A DNA stretch of 8,150 nucleotides, taken from contig VBGU01000074.1 in NCBI GenBank assembly GCA_005881085.1, positions 1 to 8,150 of the forward strand. Reading direction: 5' to 3'. Each line of letters starts with the position of its first letter. Within the stretch, counting starts at the first letter, position 1. Position numbers and translations under genes: made by a program. This DNA is from Chloroflexota bacterium (GTDB lineage Bacteria; Chloroflexota; Limnocylindria; P2-11E). Positions 1 through 5,190 of the stretch are shown piece after piece. Below the pieces are notes generated by a model that was not told the DNA's origin, did not search any database, and saw nothing but the letters and a program-made list of their open reading frames with translations.

Positions 1-282
1 CAGATCATGCAGGAGCTGCTGACCGACATCTGGCAGCGCTACCGGAAGACCGTGCTCTTCGTGACCCATGACATCGAGGAGGCGATCTTCCTCGGGGATG
101 TCATCTACGTGATGACAAGTCGGCCGGGTCGGATCCGGACGACCCTCGTGGTTGACATCCCGCGGCCGCGCACCTTCGACACTCTCACCGGTCCGCGATT
201 CGCCGAGTTACGCAACCAGGTGGTCGGCGTCATCCACGAAGAGAGTCTGAAAGCGGTGGAGTCGGAGCTGGCGCGTGCCTGA
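1..282 (+). CDS. ABC transporter ATP-binding protein, NitT/TauT (SsuB/TauB-like) type, C-terminal part
   Basis: The reading frame is open from the first base, so the gene begins outside the window and only the last 93 residues are seen. They hold the end of the nucleotide-binding domain: a beta strand (TVLFVTHDIEEA) with the switch (H-loop) histidine, then the typical 'FLGD.IYVMTSRPGRI' strand and an arginine/proline segment usual for ATPases of nitrate, sulfonate, taurine and similar small-molecule importers. Walker A, Walker B and the signature motif would lie upstream. As a family member it would power import from the cytoplasmic face together with a permease and a binding protein. The stop codon overlaps the next gene by 8 bp, so the two are cotranscribed and probably translationally coupled. 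The substrate cannot be read from this fragment; the ureohydrolase neighbour hints at a guanidino compound (inference). Confidence 0.9.
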   Translation, partial: QIMQELLTDIWQRYRKTVLFVTHDIEEAIFLGDVIYVMTSRPGRIRTTLVVDIPRPRTFDTLTGPRFAELRNQVVGVIHEESLKAVESELARA

Positions 283-1249
283 GCGCGGTCAGACAGCTGG
301 ATCTGGCCGCTACCGGCCGGTCGATGCGATGCGCGCCGCCAGATTCACGGGGATCGGGACCTTCATGCGGCTCCCCAACGTCAGCGATATGAACGGAGTG
401 GACGCCGCTTTCATCGGGATCCCGTTCGACACAGCGGTGAGTTACCGCATCGGCGGGAGATTCGGCCCCGCAGCAATTCGGGAAGCGTCCCGGCTGCTGC
501 GACCGTACAACGTCGAACAGGGGATCGAGATCTTCGAACATGTCTCCGCCGTCGATGCGGGCGACCTATCGGTGATCCCTGGAAACGTGCAGGCATCGTA
601 CGGAGTCATCGAAGAGGGCCTCGGGTTGATTCTGGATGCCGGCGTGATTCCATTCGCTATTGGCGGAGACCATTCCATCACCCTCGGAGAGCTCCGCGCG
701 ATTTTCAAGCGGCATGGGCCGGTCGGCCTGATCGATTTCGACTCCCACACGGACACCTGGGACAACTACTGGGGAGAGCGCTACACCCATGGCACGTGGT
801 GTCGCCGAGCGATCGAGGAAGGCTTGATCGATACCGCAAGGGCGGTGCAGCTCGGCATTAGAGGTTCTCTGTATGGGCCCGAGGATCGGAACGGTGCGAA
901 GGCGCTCGGCCTTCACGTGATTCCGACCGAGGCTCTTTTGGAGCGAGGAGTCGATGACGTGGTGCCCGAGGTTGTCGAGCGGGTCGGCAAGGGTCCGGTC
1001 TTTCTGAGCTTTGACATCGATTTCGTCGACCCTGGCTTCGCGCCGGGGACCGGCACGCCCGAAGTCGGGGGACCAAGCAGCCGCGATGCGCTCGGGCTGG
1101 TCCGCGGGCTACGGGGCCTCGACCTGATCGGCTTTGACTTGGTTGAGGTTCAGCCCCAGTACGACCACGGCGAGGTCACCTCGCTACTGGCTGGCACCCT
1201 GCTGCATGAGTTCCTGACTCTGGTCGCCCTCAACCGCCCCGCGCTCTGA
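275..1249 (+). CDS. Ureohydrolase (agmatinase/arginase family), possibly a guanidino-compound or guanidine hydrolase
   Basis: 324 residues, the normal length for the family. It starts at GTG 275 inside the end of the ABC ATPase gene, with GGAG at 264-267 as ribosome site. All six metal ligands of the binuclear centre are visible: H133 in GGDHS, D156/H158/D160 in DFDSHTD, and D247/D249 in SFDIDFVDPG, followed by PGTGTPEVGG. Family enzymes hydrolyse the guanidino group of agmatine, arginine, guanidinobutyrate or related substrates and release urea, using Mn or, in guanidine hydrolase, Ni. The stretch DTWDNYWGERYTHGT is, as I recall, typical of bacterial 'agmatinases' often misnamed by homology. 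The overlapping NitT/TauT transporter gene suggests the substrate is imported, which fits free guanidine or a small guanidino acid better than biosynthetic polyamine metabolism. Fold and hydrolase class are secure; the substrate is inference. Confidence 0.93.
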   Translation: MPERGQTAGSGRYRPVDAMRAARFTGIGTFMRLPNVSDMNGVDAAFIGIPFDTAVSYRIGGRFGPAAIREASRLLRPYNVEQGIEIFEHVSAVDAGDLSVIPGNVQASYGVIEEGLGLILDAGVIPFAIGGDHSITLGELRAIFKRHGPVGLIDFDSHTDTWDNYWGERYTHGTWCRRAIEEGLIDTARAVQLGIRGSLYGPEDRNGAKALGLHVIPTEALLERGVDDVVPEVVERVGKGPVFLSFDIDFVDPGFAPGTGTPEVGGPSSRDALGLVRGLRGLDLIGFDLVEVQPQYDHGEVTSLLAGTLLHEFLTLVALNRPAL

Positions 1250-1288
1250 CGCTCGGGTCAGCCGGACCGTTTCAACATCACGCGTGTA

Positions 1289-1321
1289 GAGTCCCGTTTC
1301 CGTGAGACTCAGCGGGGACTC
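1289..1321. terminator. Hairpin between convergent genes, possible bidirectional terminator
   Basis: GAGTCCC (1289-1295) pairs perfectly with GGGACTC (1315-1321) across a 19-nt loop. It sits between the stop of the ureohydrolase gene and the stop of the toxin gene on the other strand, overlapping the last codons of the latter. There is no T-tract, so intrinsic termination is uncertain. Confidence 0.4.
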
Positions 1322-1704
1322 GTGACCCGAATTCCAAGGGCGCGGGCAGCGGACAGCATCCGCTCGTCGTAGCTCACCAAGACCGATAGGTCGCTGCCGA
1401 GACGCTGCGCCGCGGCGAGATGGATCGCGTCGAGACTGCGAAGGTCTTCGACCGGAAGCAGCGCGGCGGCATCAAGCAGCGCATCGTCGATGCGCACGAG
1501 CTCAAAACGGTCGATGAGCTGCCGTGCACGGCCGATTGCGGGCGGCCCGTGCCGCCGGACCGCCCGCACCACCTCGACTCGCGCGAGCGCGCAGGAGCTC
1601 CGCCCAGTCCGCCGCCTCACGAACGCTCGGAGCGGTCCGGACTCCGGCTCACGCACGACGAGCTTCACCAACGCCGACGAATCGAAGTAGGCCCTGCGCT
1701 TCAG
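1309..1704 (-). CDS. vapC: PIN-domain toxin, VapC family (CTG start)
   Basis: From CTG at 1704-1702 the product has 131 residues and begins LKRRAYFDSSALVKLVV, the standard first strand of a PIN domain. The acidic residues of the Mg-dependent RNase site are present: Asp in YFDSS, Glu in ARVEVVRA, Asp in RSLDAIHLAAA, and the final Asp in SYDERM. The first conventional start, TTG at 1671-1669, would delete strand one and its catalytic Asp, so it is unlikely. CTG overlaps the antitoxin TGA as CTGA, the same 4-bp overlap usually seen as ATGA or GTGA in such pairs, and AGGGA lies just upstream. VapC toxins cleave tRNA or rRNA and are held inactive by the antitoxin. The family assignment is firm; the target RNA is unknown and the CTG start is inferred. 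Confidence 0.88.
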   Translation of the reverse strand: MKRRAYFDSSALVKLVVREPESGPLRAFVRRRTGRSSCALARVEVVRAVRRHGPPAIGRARQLIDRFELVRIDDALLDAAALLPVEDLRSLDAIHLAAAQRLGSDLSVLVSYDERMLSAARALGIRVTSPR

Positions 1705-1976
1705 CGCTCGTCCCTGCGCATTGCGGCGAGTTCCATGCTGGGCAGCGGCACGCCCCTAAGGGGCTCGAGTGGAGCGCCTAGCTCAAGCGGATCGCCCGCC
1801 GCCGGCGAAATCTCGCCCGTCGCGAGCAGCGCGTCGACGCGGCTTGAACGGGGGATTGGGACGAGCCGCGCAACCGGCCGACCGCGGTCGGTCACCTCGA
1901 TCATGCCGCCACGCTCGACCTCACGAAGGTATCGACTCGCCTGCTGCCGGAGCTCGCGCACGCCAATGATCTTCAT
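1701..1976 (-). CDS. vapB: Phd/YefM-family antitoxin (VapB partner)
   Basis: 91 residues starting at ATG 1976-1974. The N-terminus, MKIIGVRELRQQASRYLREV, followed by IEVTDRGRPVARLVPIP, is the Phd/YefM DNA-binding fold. The remaining roughly 45 residues (ISPAAGDPLELG...) form the variable tail that normally wraps the toxin. The stop TGA (1703-1701) overlaps the start of the PIN toxin, so the order is antitoxin then toxin in one operon. Antitoxins of this family bind their own promoter alone or in complex with toxin. A palindrome covers the start region, as listed separately. There is no ribosome site at a normal distance, which fits leaderless translation. Family assignment is confident. Confidence 0.92.
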   Translation of the reverse strand: MKIIGVRELRQQASRYLREVERGGMIEVTDRGRPVARLVPIPRSSRVDALLATGEISPAAGDPLELGAPLEPLRGVPLPSMELAAMRRDER

Positions 1977-1994
1977 GTGCTACTTATAGCACAT
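1975..1994 (-). promoter_or_regulatory. Palindromic operator/-10 region of the antitoxin-toxin operon
   Basis: ATGTGCTA (1975-1982) and TAGCACAT (1987-1994) form a perfect 8-bp inverted repeat around a 4-nt centre. On the minus strand the centre reads TATAAG (1988-1983), a good -10 hexamer placed 6 nt before the antitoxin ATG, so the predicted transcript would start at or near the start codon. No convincing -35 box is seen 17 bp upstream. The position suits autorepression by the Phd/PIN complex, because occupancy would cover both the -10 element and the start site. The symmetry is seen directly; its role is inferred. Confidence 0.6.
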
Positions 1995-2201
1995 CGATCC
2001 AGCCCGTTGGGTTTCGGCGCGAGCGCTGCCCTCGCGCCGGGTCTCGAAGCGATCCCTCAGCGCTTAGGTCGGCCGTCCGTACCGGCTTCGAGATGGCCGC
2101 GAGCATCTCTGCATCCCAGACGCGGGCTCTCGTGCGTGCGACACGGGAGTCGCTTGCGAGGCGGCCTATCCTGACGCCGCAAGAATCAAGGGGAGTACAG
2201 C
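1995..2201. other. Intergenic region with one strong hairpin, no supported gene
   Basis: This spacer separates the divergent antitoxin and small secreted protein genes. CGGCGCGAG (2015-2023) pairs with CTCGCGCCG (2031-2039), a perfect 9-bp stem with a 7-nt loop. The only other signals are TATCCT at 2167-2172, a weak candidate -10 for the downstream gene, and its ribosome site GGGGAG at 2190-2195. Open frames across the region show no recognisable protein. Confidence 0.5.
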
Positions 2202-2423
2202 ATGAAACGTCTCGTCCTCGCGATCGTGAGCAGCGCGATTCTCATGGTGGCAATGGCCGGTACTGCACTGGCCGAGCCACCGGGCGCGGCCCCAGGTACC
2301 GGCTTGGTGGGAGCTTGCAACATGTTGCTAGACAAGACCATGGTCACCATTCCGATGGCCCGCGATGCGGCTCAGGGGAACGCGGGCATGTTCCACGCGG
2401 TGGACGTCTCAGGTTGTTCATGA
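2202..2423 (+). CDS. Small secreted hypothetical protein
   Basis: 73 residues with a strong ribosome site (GGGGAG, 2190-2195) six bases before ATG. Residues 1-24 are a clear Sec signal peptide: MKR, a hydrophobic core, and a TALA cleavage site before EPP. The mature part is only about 49 residues and contains two cysteines (C39 and C72) that could form one disulfide after export, with C72 next to the end (AVDVSGCS). It resembles short secreted proteins of unknown function that I associate with Actinomycetota and Chloroflexota, but I cannot name a family or function. The stop is followed by a hairpin between convergent genes. Coding potential is good despite its size because signal peptide, ribosome site and paired cysteines agree. 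Confidence 0.75.
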   Translation: MKRLVLAIVSSAILMVAMAGTALAEPPGAAPGTGLVGACNMLLDKTMVTIPMARDAAQGNAGMFHAVDVSGCS

Positions 2424-2451
2424 AGATGGAGGACTGACGGCTTAGGGTTGC

Positions 2452-2474
2452 GGCTCCCGGTGCGATCGGGAGCC
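2452..2474. terminator. Hairpin between convergent genes, possible bidirectional terminator
   Basis: GGCTCCCG (2452-2459) pairs perfectly with CGGGAGCC (2467-2474) around a 7-nt loop. It lies between the end of the small secreted protein gene and the end of the cyclase gene on the minus strand. The 8-bp GC-rich stem suits a terminator, but no T-run follows on either strand. Confidence 0.5.
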
Positions 2475-2478
2475 CGGA

Positions 2479-3354
2479 TCACGTGAGCCGACCCGGACGC
2501 AGCAGGGCGAAGACCGGACGTGCGCCCGTAAGACCCTTGAGTTCGTGAAGTCCCCGCTCTTCGAACGTCAGGCCCGAGCCTTCGAGCAGATCGCGCGTCA
2601 CGGAGGAAACAAGAACCTCATTCGGGCCGGCGAGCGCGCTGACCCGCGCGGCGGCATGGACTGCGAGCCCGTGGAGATTGCCGGCAGCGAGCTCGACCTC
2701 GCCCGTGTGCAGCCCGGCGCGAATCTCGATGCCCAGGTCGCCGACTGCGTCGACCATCGCCGCGGCGCACCGCACGCCGCGCGCGGCGCCGTTGAACAGC
2801 ACCTGGAAGCCGTCGCCGGTCGTTCGCACCTCGCGGCCGCCGAACCCGTCGATCTGCGCGCGCAGCCGTTCGTTGTGCGCGAGCAGCGTCGAGTGCCATC
2901 GCGCGTCTCCAAGGCGCTCGAGGGTGGCGGTCGAGTTGACGATGTCGGTCATGAGGATGGTCCCCAGGATCCGCACGCCGGTGTCTTCCTCCGTCGCGCC
3001 GTACGTGCGCGCGCTCGCGAACTCGACTACCTCCCACGGCAGGTCGCCGACGACCCAGGCGTCGTGGCCGGGTGGTATCTCGTAGGCGTCGCCGCCGCGA
3101 ATCTCCATCTCGCTCCCGTCCTCGACCTCGACGTGCAGATGCCCACTGAGCGCCGCGCCGAGATGCCGGATCTGGCAGGAGGCCGTGCCGACCTTTGGCG
3201 CGACGTCGACCGACCACCGCCACCCGGGCTCGAGTTTCATCCGGCCGACGGCCGTCTCGTCGAGGTTGACGACGGCCATCCGGCCGCGGCCCAGGTCGCG
3301 TATTTGCTCCGGGGAGTCAAAGTTCTTTCGCTGCAGCCGCGGCACTCCCAGCAT
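2479..3354 (-). CDS. Cupin domain fused to a class III adenylate/guanylate cyclase-like domain
   Basis: 291 residues. Residues about 25-115 form a cupin barrel (LSGHLHVEVEDGSEMEIRGG, then DAYEIPPGHDAWVVGD) without the full His-His-Glu metal motif, so it probably senses or binds a ligand without a metal. Residues about 129-287 are a class III cyclase homology domain. Metal aspartates D137 (MTDIVNST) and D181 (TTGDG) are present, as is the transition-state arginine R237 (AARV). The purine-selecting pair is altered: the usual Lys is R177 and the usual Asp is N226, and the transition-state Asn is H233. It is cytosolic, with no membrane segment. It may make a cyclic nucleotide in response to the cupin ligand, or be a catalytically weak regulator. 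ATG 3354 is the only ordinary start after the upstream stop, though no clear ribosome site precedes it. Confidence 0.88.
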   Translation of the reverse strand: MLGVPRLQRKNFDSPEQIRDLGRGRMAVVNLDETAVGRMKLEPGWRWSVDVAPKVGTASCQIRHLGAALSGHLHVEVEDGSEMEIRGGDAYEIPPGHDAWVVGDLPWEVVEFASARTYGATEEDTGVRILGTILMTDIVNSTATLERLGDARWHSTLLAHNERLRAQIDGFGGREVRTTGDGFQVLFNGAARGVRCAAAMVDAVGDLGIEIRAGLHTGEVELAAGNLHGLAVHAAARVSALAGPNEVLVSSVTRDLLEGSGLTFEERGLHELKGLTGARPVFALLRPGRLT

Positions 3355-3424
3355 TGTGCGGCCGTCGACCGTCAGACGAGCATGGTCATAGCGACCACGC
3401 CAGCTCGTAAGTCGGAGCCAGGCA

Positions 3425-3834
3425 GGTTCCTATCTCGGCGAGGCGAGGGAAGGACTCAGCTACGCCCGGCGCGACCCCTTCCTCTCACGCCTCCTCGTTG
3501 TCCAGTCGCTCGCCTCGTTCGCGGTCGGCGGGACGGGCGCCATGCTTGTGGTCCTTTCCGAGCGTCATCTCCGTAGCCGCCGGAAGGCTTTGCGTGGCTC
3601 ATCGGCGCGATCGGCCAGGGCGCGATCCCCGACGCGATGCGGGGCCGCGCCTTCACGCTCCTCGATGTCAGTTGGTCGACCATGCGCCTCGCCTCTCTCG
3701 GGCTCGGCGGGCTAATAGTCGATCGTCTCGGGATTGAGCCCCTCTACTGGATCGGCGGTTCCCTCCTACTCCTCGCCGGCCTGCTCGGGCTGAGAGTCTT
3801 TGGCACAACGCGCTTTGGGCAAGAGGCCAGCTGA
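3425..3834 (+). pseudogene. Major facilitator superfamily transporter remnant
   Basis: Two pieces of one MFS efflux-type protein lie in different frames. From about 3431, frame 2 reads YLGEAREGLSYARRDPFLSR, then a membrane segment (LLVVQSLASFAVGGTGAMLVVLSERHL) to about 3570. From about 3580, frame 1 reads PEGFAWLIGAIGQGAIPDAM, then RGRAFTLLDVSWSTMRLASL and a last hydrophobic helix ending at TGA 3832-3834. A stop (TAG 3574-3576) and a frame change separate the pieces. The usual several helices between GAIG and the RGRAFTLLD loop are missing, and so is the whole N-terminal half. This is a doubly deleted, frameshifted remnant with no transport function. Only the last 65 residues form a continuous ATG frame. 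The family identity rests on loop and helix motifs and is fairly confident. Confidence 0.82.
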
Positions 3835-3878
3835 GGGCAGGCACTCGAATTGGCGATTTCGTCCTTACCATATAGGTC

Positions 3879-4340
3879 ATGGACCGACGCCGGTTCCTTC
3901 TGATGGCGGGCGGCGCGCTCCTGTCGGCGTGCAATGGCGCGAGCCAGACCGGGCGACCCGAGGATGCGCTCGTGCAGGTTTACGCAAACCCGGCCAAGGA
4001 CGAGTGGCCGGACCAGTTCCGTCAGCTTCCCGCAGAGACGCAGGAGCTCTATCGCTTCGCCGCTGCAAACCACGATGTCCTTCAGTACATCCCGTGCTTC
4101 TGCGGCTGTGTGAATGGTGGTCACACGTCGAACTTCGACTGCTACGTGCGCGAGGTGTATCCCGACGGCCGGATTCGGCTCGACACGATGTCCTTTGGCT
4201 GAGACATCTGCACCGGGATCACGCGTGACGTGATCGCAATGCGGGCCCAGGGGGTGAGCGTGCGTGCGATCCGCCGCAGCATTGATGACAAGTGGAGCGA
4301 TCGCGGCCCCGGCACGCGCACGCCACTTCCGCCCGAATAG
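3879..4340 (+). CDS. PCYCGC-motif lipoprotein, predicted selenoprotein with in-frame TGA as Sec108
   Basis: Read through TGA 4200-4202 the product has 153 residues; stopped there it has 107. Residues 1-18 combine a twin-arginine-like start (RRRFLL) and a lipobox ending at C18, so it is probably an exported lipoprotein. The core carries PCFCGC (72-77), GGHTSNFDC (80-88) and a short beta region, matching the PCYCGC family of exported Cys-rich proteins. After the TGA the frame continues DICTGITRDVIAMRAQGVSV...IRRSIDDKW, like the family's C-terminus, where I recall a CxxC pair; the TGA takes the place of its first Cys, giving UxxC (U108, C111). Of the 45 codons after TGA, 36 end in G or C, as in a real gene. 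A SECIS-like hairpin follows. TAG 4338-4340 touches the next gene's ribosome site. Role: likely metal or thiol redox handling outside the membrane (inference). The alternative is a nonsense mutation at a Cys codon. Confidence 0.8.
4217..4235 (+). promoter_or_regulatory. Candidate bacterial SECIS hairpin for Sec insertion at TGA 4200-4202
   Basis: GATCACG (4217-4223) pairs perfectly with CGTGATC (4229-4235) around the loop CGTGA. The apical loop begins 21 nt after the TGA, and a G is its second base followed by U. As I recall, this fits bacterial SECIS rules: apical loop roughly 16-37 nt downstream, a short stem, and a G among the first two loop bases. TGC (4209-4211) can also pair with GCA (4236-4238) below a 5-nt bulge. 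The hairpin is seen directly; SelB recognition is inferred. Confidence 0.65.
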
Positions 4341-4350
4341 GAGGACAACG

Positions 4351-4533
4351 ATGAGTACTCAGGTGGTTCGCGATCCATGGCCAACCTCGGCAAAGGTGAT
4401 CCTGATCGGCATCGGGGTGCTCGCGATCCTTGTCGCAGTGCCGTGGATCTTCATGTGGACGACGATGGCGGCATGGTGCGCTCCGATGATGGGCGCCATG
4501 CGGGACATGATGGGTCCGGGAATGATGCGCTAG
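4351..4533 (+). CDS. Small Met-rich single-pass membrane protein
   Basis: 60 residues from ATG 4351, with a perfect AGGAGG (4339-4344) six bases upstream that overlaps the stop of the preceding lipoprotein gene. This spacing implies one operon and translational coupling. Residues about 13-38 form one membrane helix (AKVILIGIGVLAILVAVPWI). The short remainder is rich in methionine and holds one cysteine: MWTTMAAWCAPMMG, then AMRDMMGPGMMR. Met clusters of this sort bind Cu(I) or similar soft metals in envelope copper proteins, so a role in metal handling beside the Cys/Sec-rich lipoprotein is plausible. That is inference: I recognise no named family. The frame could be extended upstream to about 4264, but that would overlap the upstream gene and ignore the ribosome site. 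Confidence 0.8.
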   Translation: MSTQVVRDPWPTSAKVILIGIGVLAILVAVPWIFMWTTMAAWCAPMMGAMRDMMGPGMMR

Positions 4534-4583
4534 CCGACGGACCAGGCCTCCAAAACGCGAGCCCTTCTCCGCTAGAGATGAAC

Positions 4584-4612
4584 AAGACCCCGGTGATGAG
4601 GGCGGTCTTTCT
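4584..4612 (+). terminator. Probable intrinsic terminator of the selenoprotein operon
   Basis: AAGACC (4584-4589) pairs with GGTCTT (4604-4609). A further CC/GG pairing inside is possible, and a short pyrimidine run (TTTCTC) follows. It stands between the convergent ends of the Met-rich peptide gene and the hydrolase gene, in an otherwise empty spacer of about 105 bases. Confidence 0.55.
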
Positions 4613-4639
4613 CGTGCGGTTCACGGACTGCGCACGCTC

Positions 4640-5104
4640 TCAGGACGTGCCGCTGAAGTCGACATCCTTCGTCTTCACCGTCCCGACCGTCCGCCCCGGC
4701 GCCGTCTGGTAGGTCCAGTACAGGTTCGTGTGCGCGATGACCTGGTCCGGCGGCGGCGCCCCCCACGCTGTCTGGTCCTCTGTCGTGTGGGCGTCGCTGA
4801 CAAGGGTCGCGTCGTACCCTCTGACGAACGCGCCGTGGAGCGTCGAGCGGATGCACGCATCGGTCTGTGCGCCGACGACGACGAGTCGCCCGACTCGGAG
4901 ACCCGACAGCACTGCCTCGAGGGTGGTCTCCTTGTCGTCGGAGTGCTGGACCCAGATTACGGGGACCCGTTCTCGCCGCGCCCTCTCGACAAGGCTGCCG
5001 ACGTTCGCGACGACCAGGTCACGCTTGGGAGTCCCCCCGACCACGCCGTTCTGCACGTCGACAACGAGGAGTGCGGTGTTCGGCCGGTCCTTCAGTGTGG
5101 TCAT
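4640..5104 (-). CDS. Isochorismatase-fold cysteine hydrolase, internally shortened
   Basis: 154 residues from ATG 5104, which has a strong upstream ribosome site (GGGGGAG on the minus strand). The frame is open further upstream to 5212, but those residues look non-coding and run into the neighbouring promoter. The catalytic Asp (D16, LLVVDVQNG) and nucleophile Cys (C84, VVVGAQTDACIRSTLHGA) of the family are present, followed by a well-kept C-terminal half (SDAHTTEDQTAWGAPPPDQV). Between WVQHSDD and TTLEAVLSGL the usual 25-30 residues, which contain the third catalytic residue (Lys, normally in a motif like EKxYxSxF), are missing in frame. K58 lies near the junction but not in that motif. Relatives hydrolyse C-N or ether bonds (nicotinamidase, ureidoacrylate or isochorismate hydrolases). 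Here activity is doubtful. It is divergent from the DGPF-sigma operon. Confidence 0.85.
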   Translation of the reverse strand: MTTLKDRPNTALLVVDVQNGVVGGTPKRDLVVANVGSLVERARRERVPVIWVQHSDDKETTLEAVLSGLRVGRLVVVGAQTDACIRSTLHGAFVRGYDATLVSDAHTTEDQTAWGAPPPDQVIAHTNLYWTYQTAPGRTVGTVKTKDVDFSGTS

Positions 5105-5128
5105 GGTCTCCCCCTTACTCACGCCGGG

Positions 5129-5161
5129 CTCCGTTTCCACCCACGATAGTGAAAGACGGAG
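5129..5161 (-). repeat. Inverted repeat in the leader region of the hydrolase gene
   Basis: CTCCGT (5129-5134) and ACGGAG (5156-5161) are perfect inverted copies, with TTC/GAA able to extend the stem past a small bulge. It lies 25 bases upstream of the hydrolase start on the minus strand, so it would form in that transcript's leader or serve as an operator. No function is evident. Confidence 0.35.
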
Positions 5162-5190
5162 ATAGGGTCGGTGATCCTTCAACGCCACGA

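Noticed and set aside
1420..1989. 189-aa plus-strand frame over the toxin-antitoxin region
   Set aside because: It is antisense to two well-supported genes, is low-complexity Arg/Ser-rich, and has no recognisable motifs.
2545..3576. 343-aa plus-strand frame opposite the cyclase gene
   Set aside because: It is antisense to clear cupin and cyclase motifs, and its composition is that of a GC-rich shadow.
3879..4202. Ending the PCFCGC lipoprotein at TGA 4200-4202 as an ordinary 107-aa gene
   Set aside because: The coding signal and family-like C-terminus continue past the TGA, a SECIS-like hairpin follows, and the later TAG fits the next gene's ribosome site.
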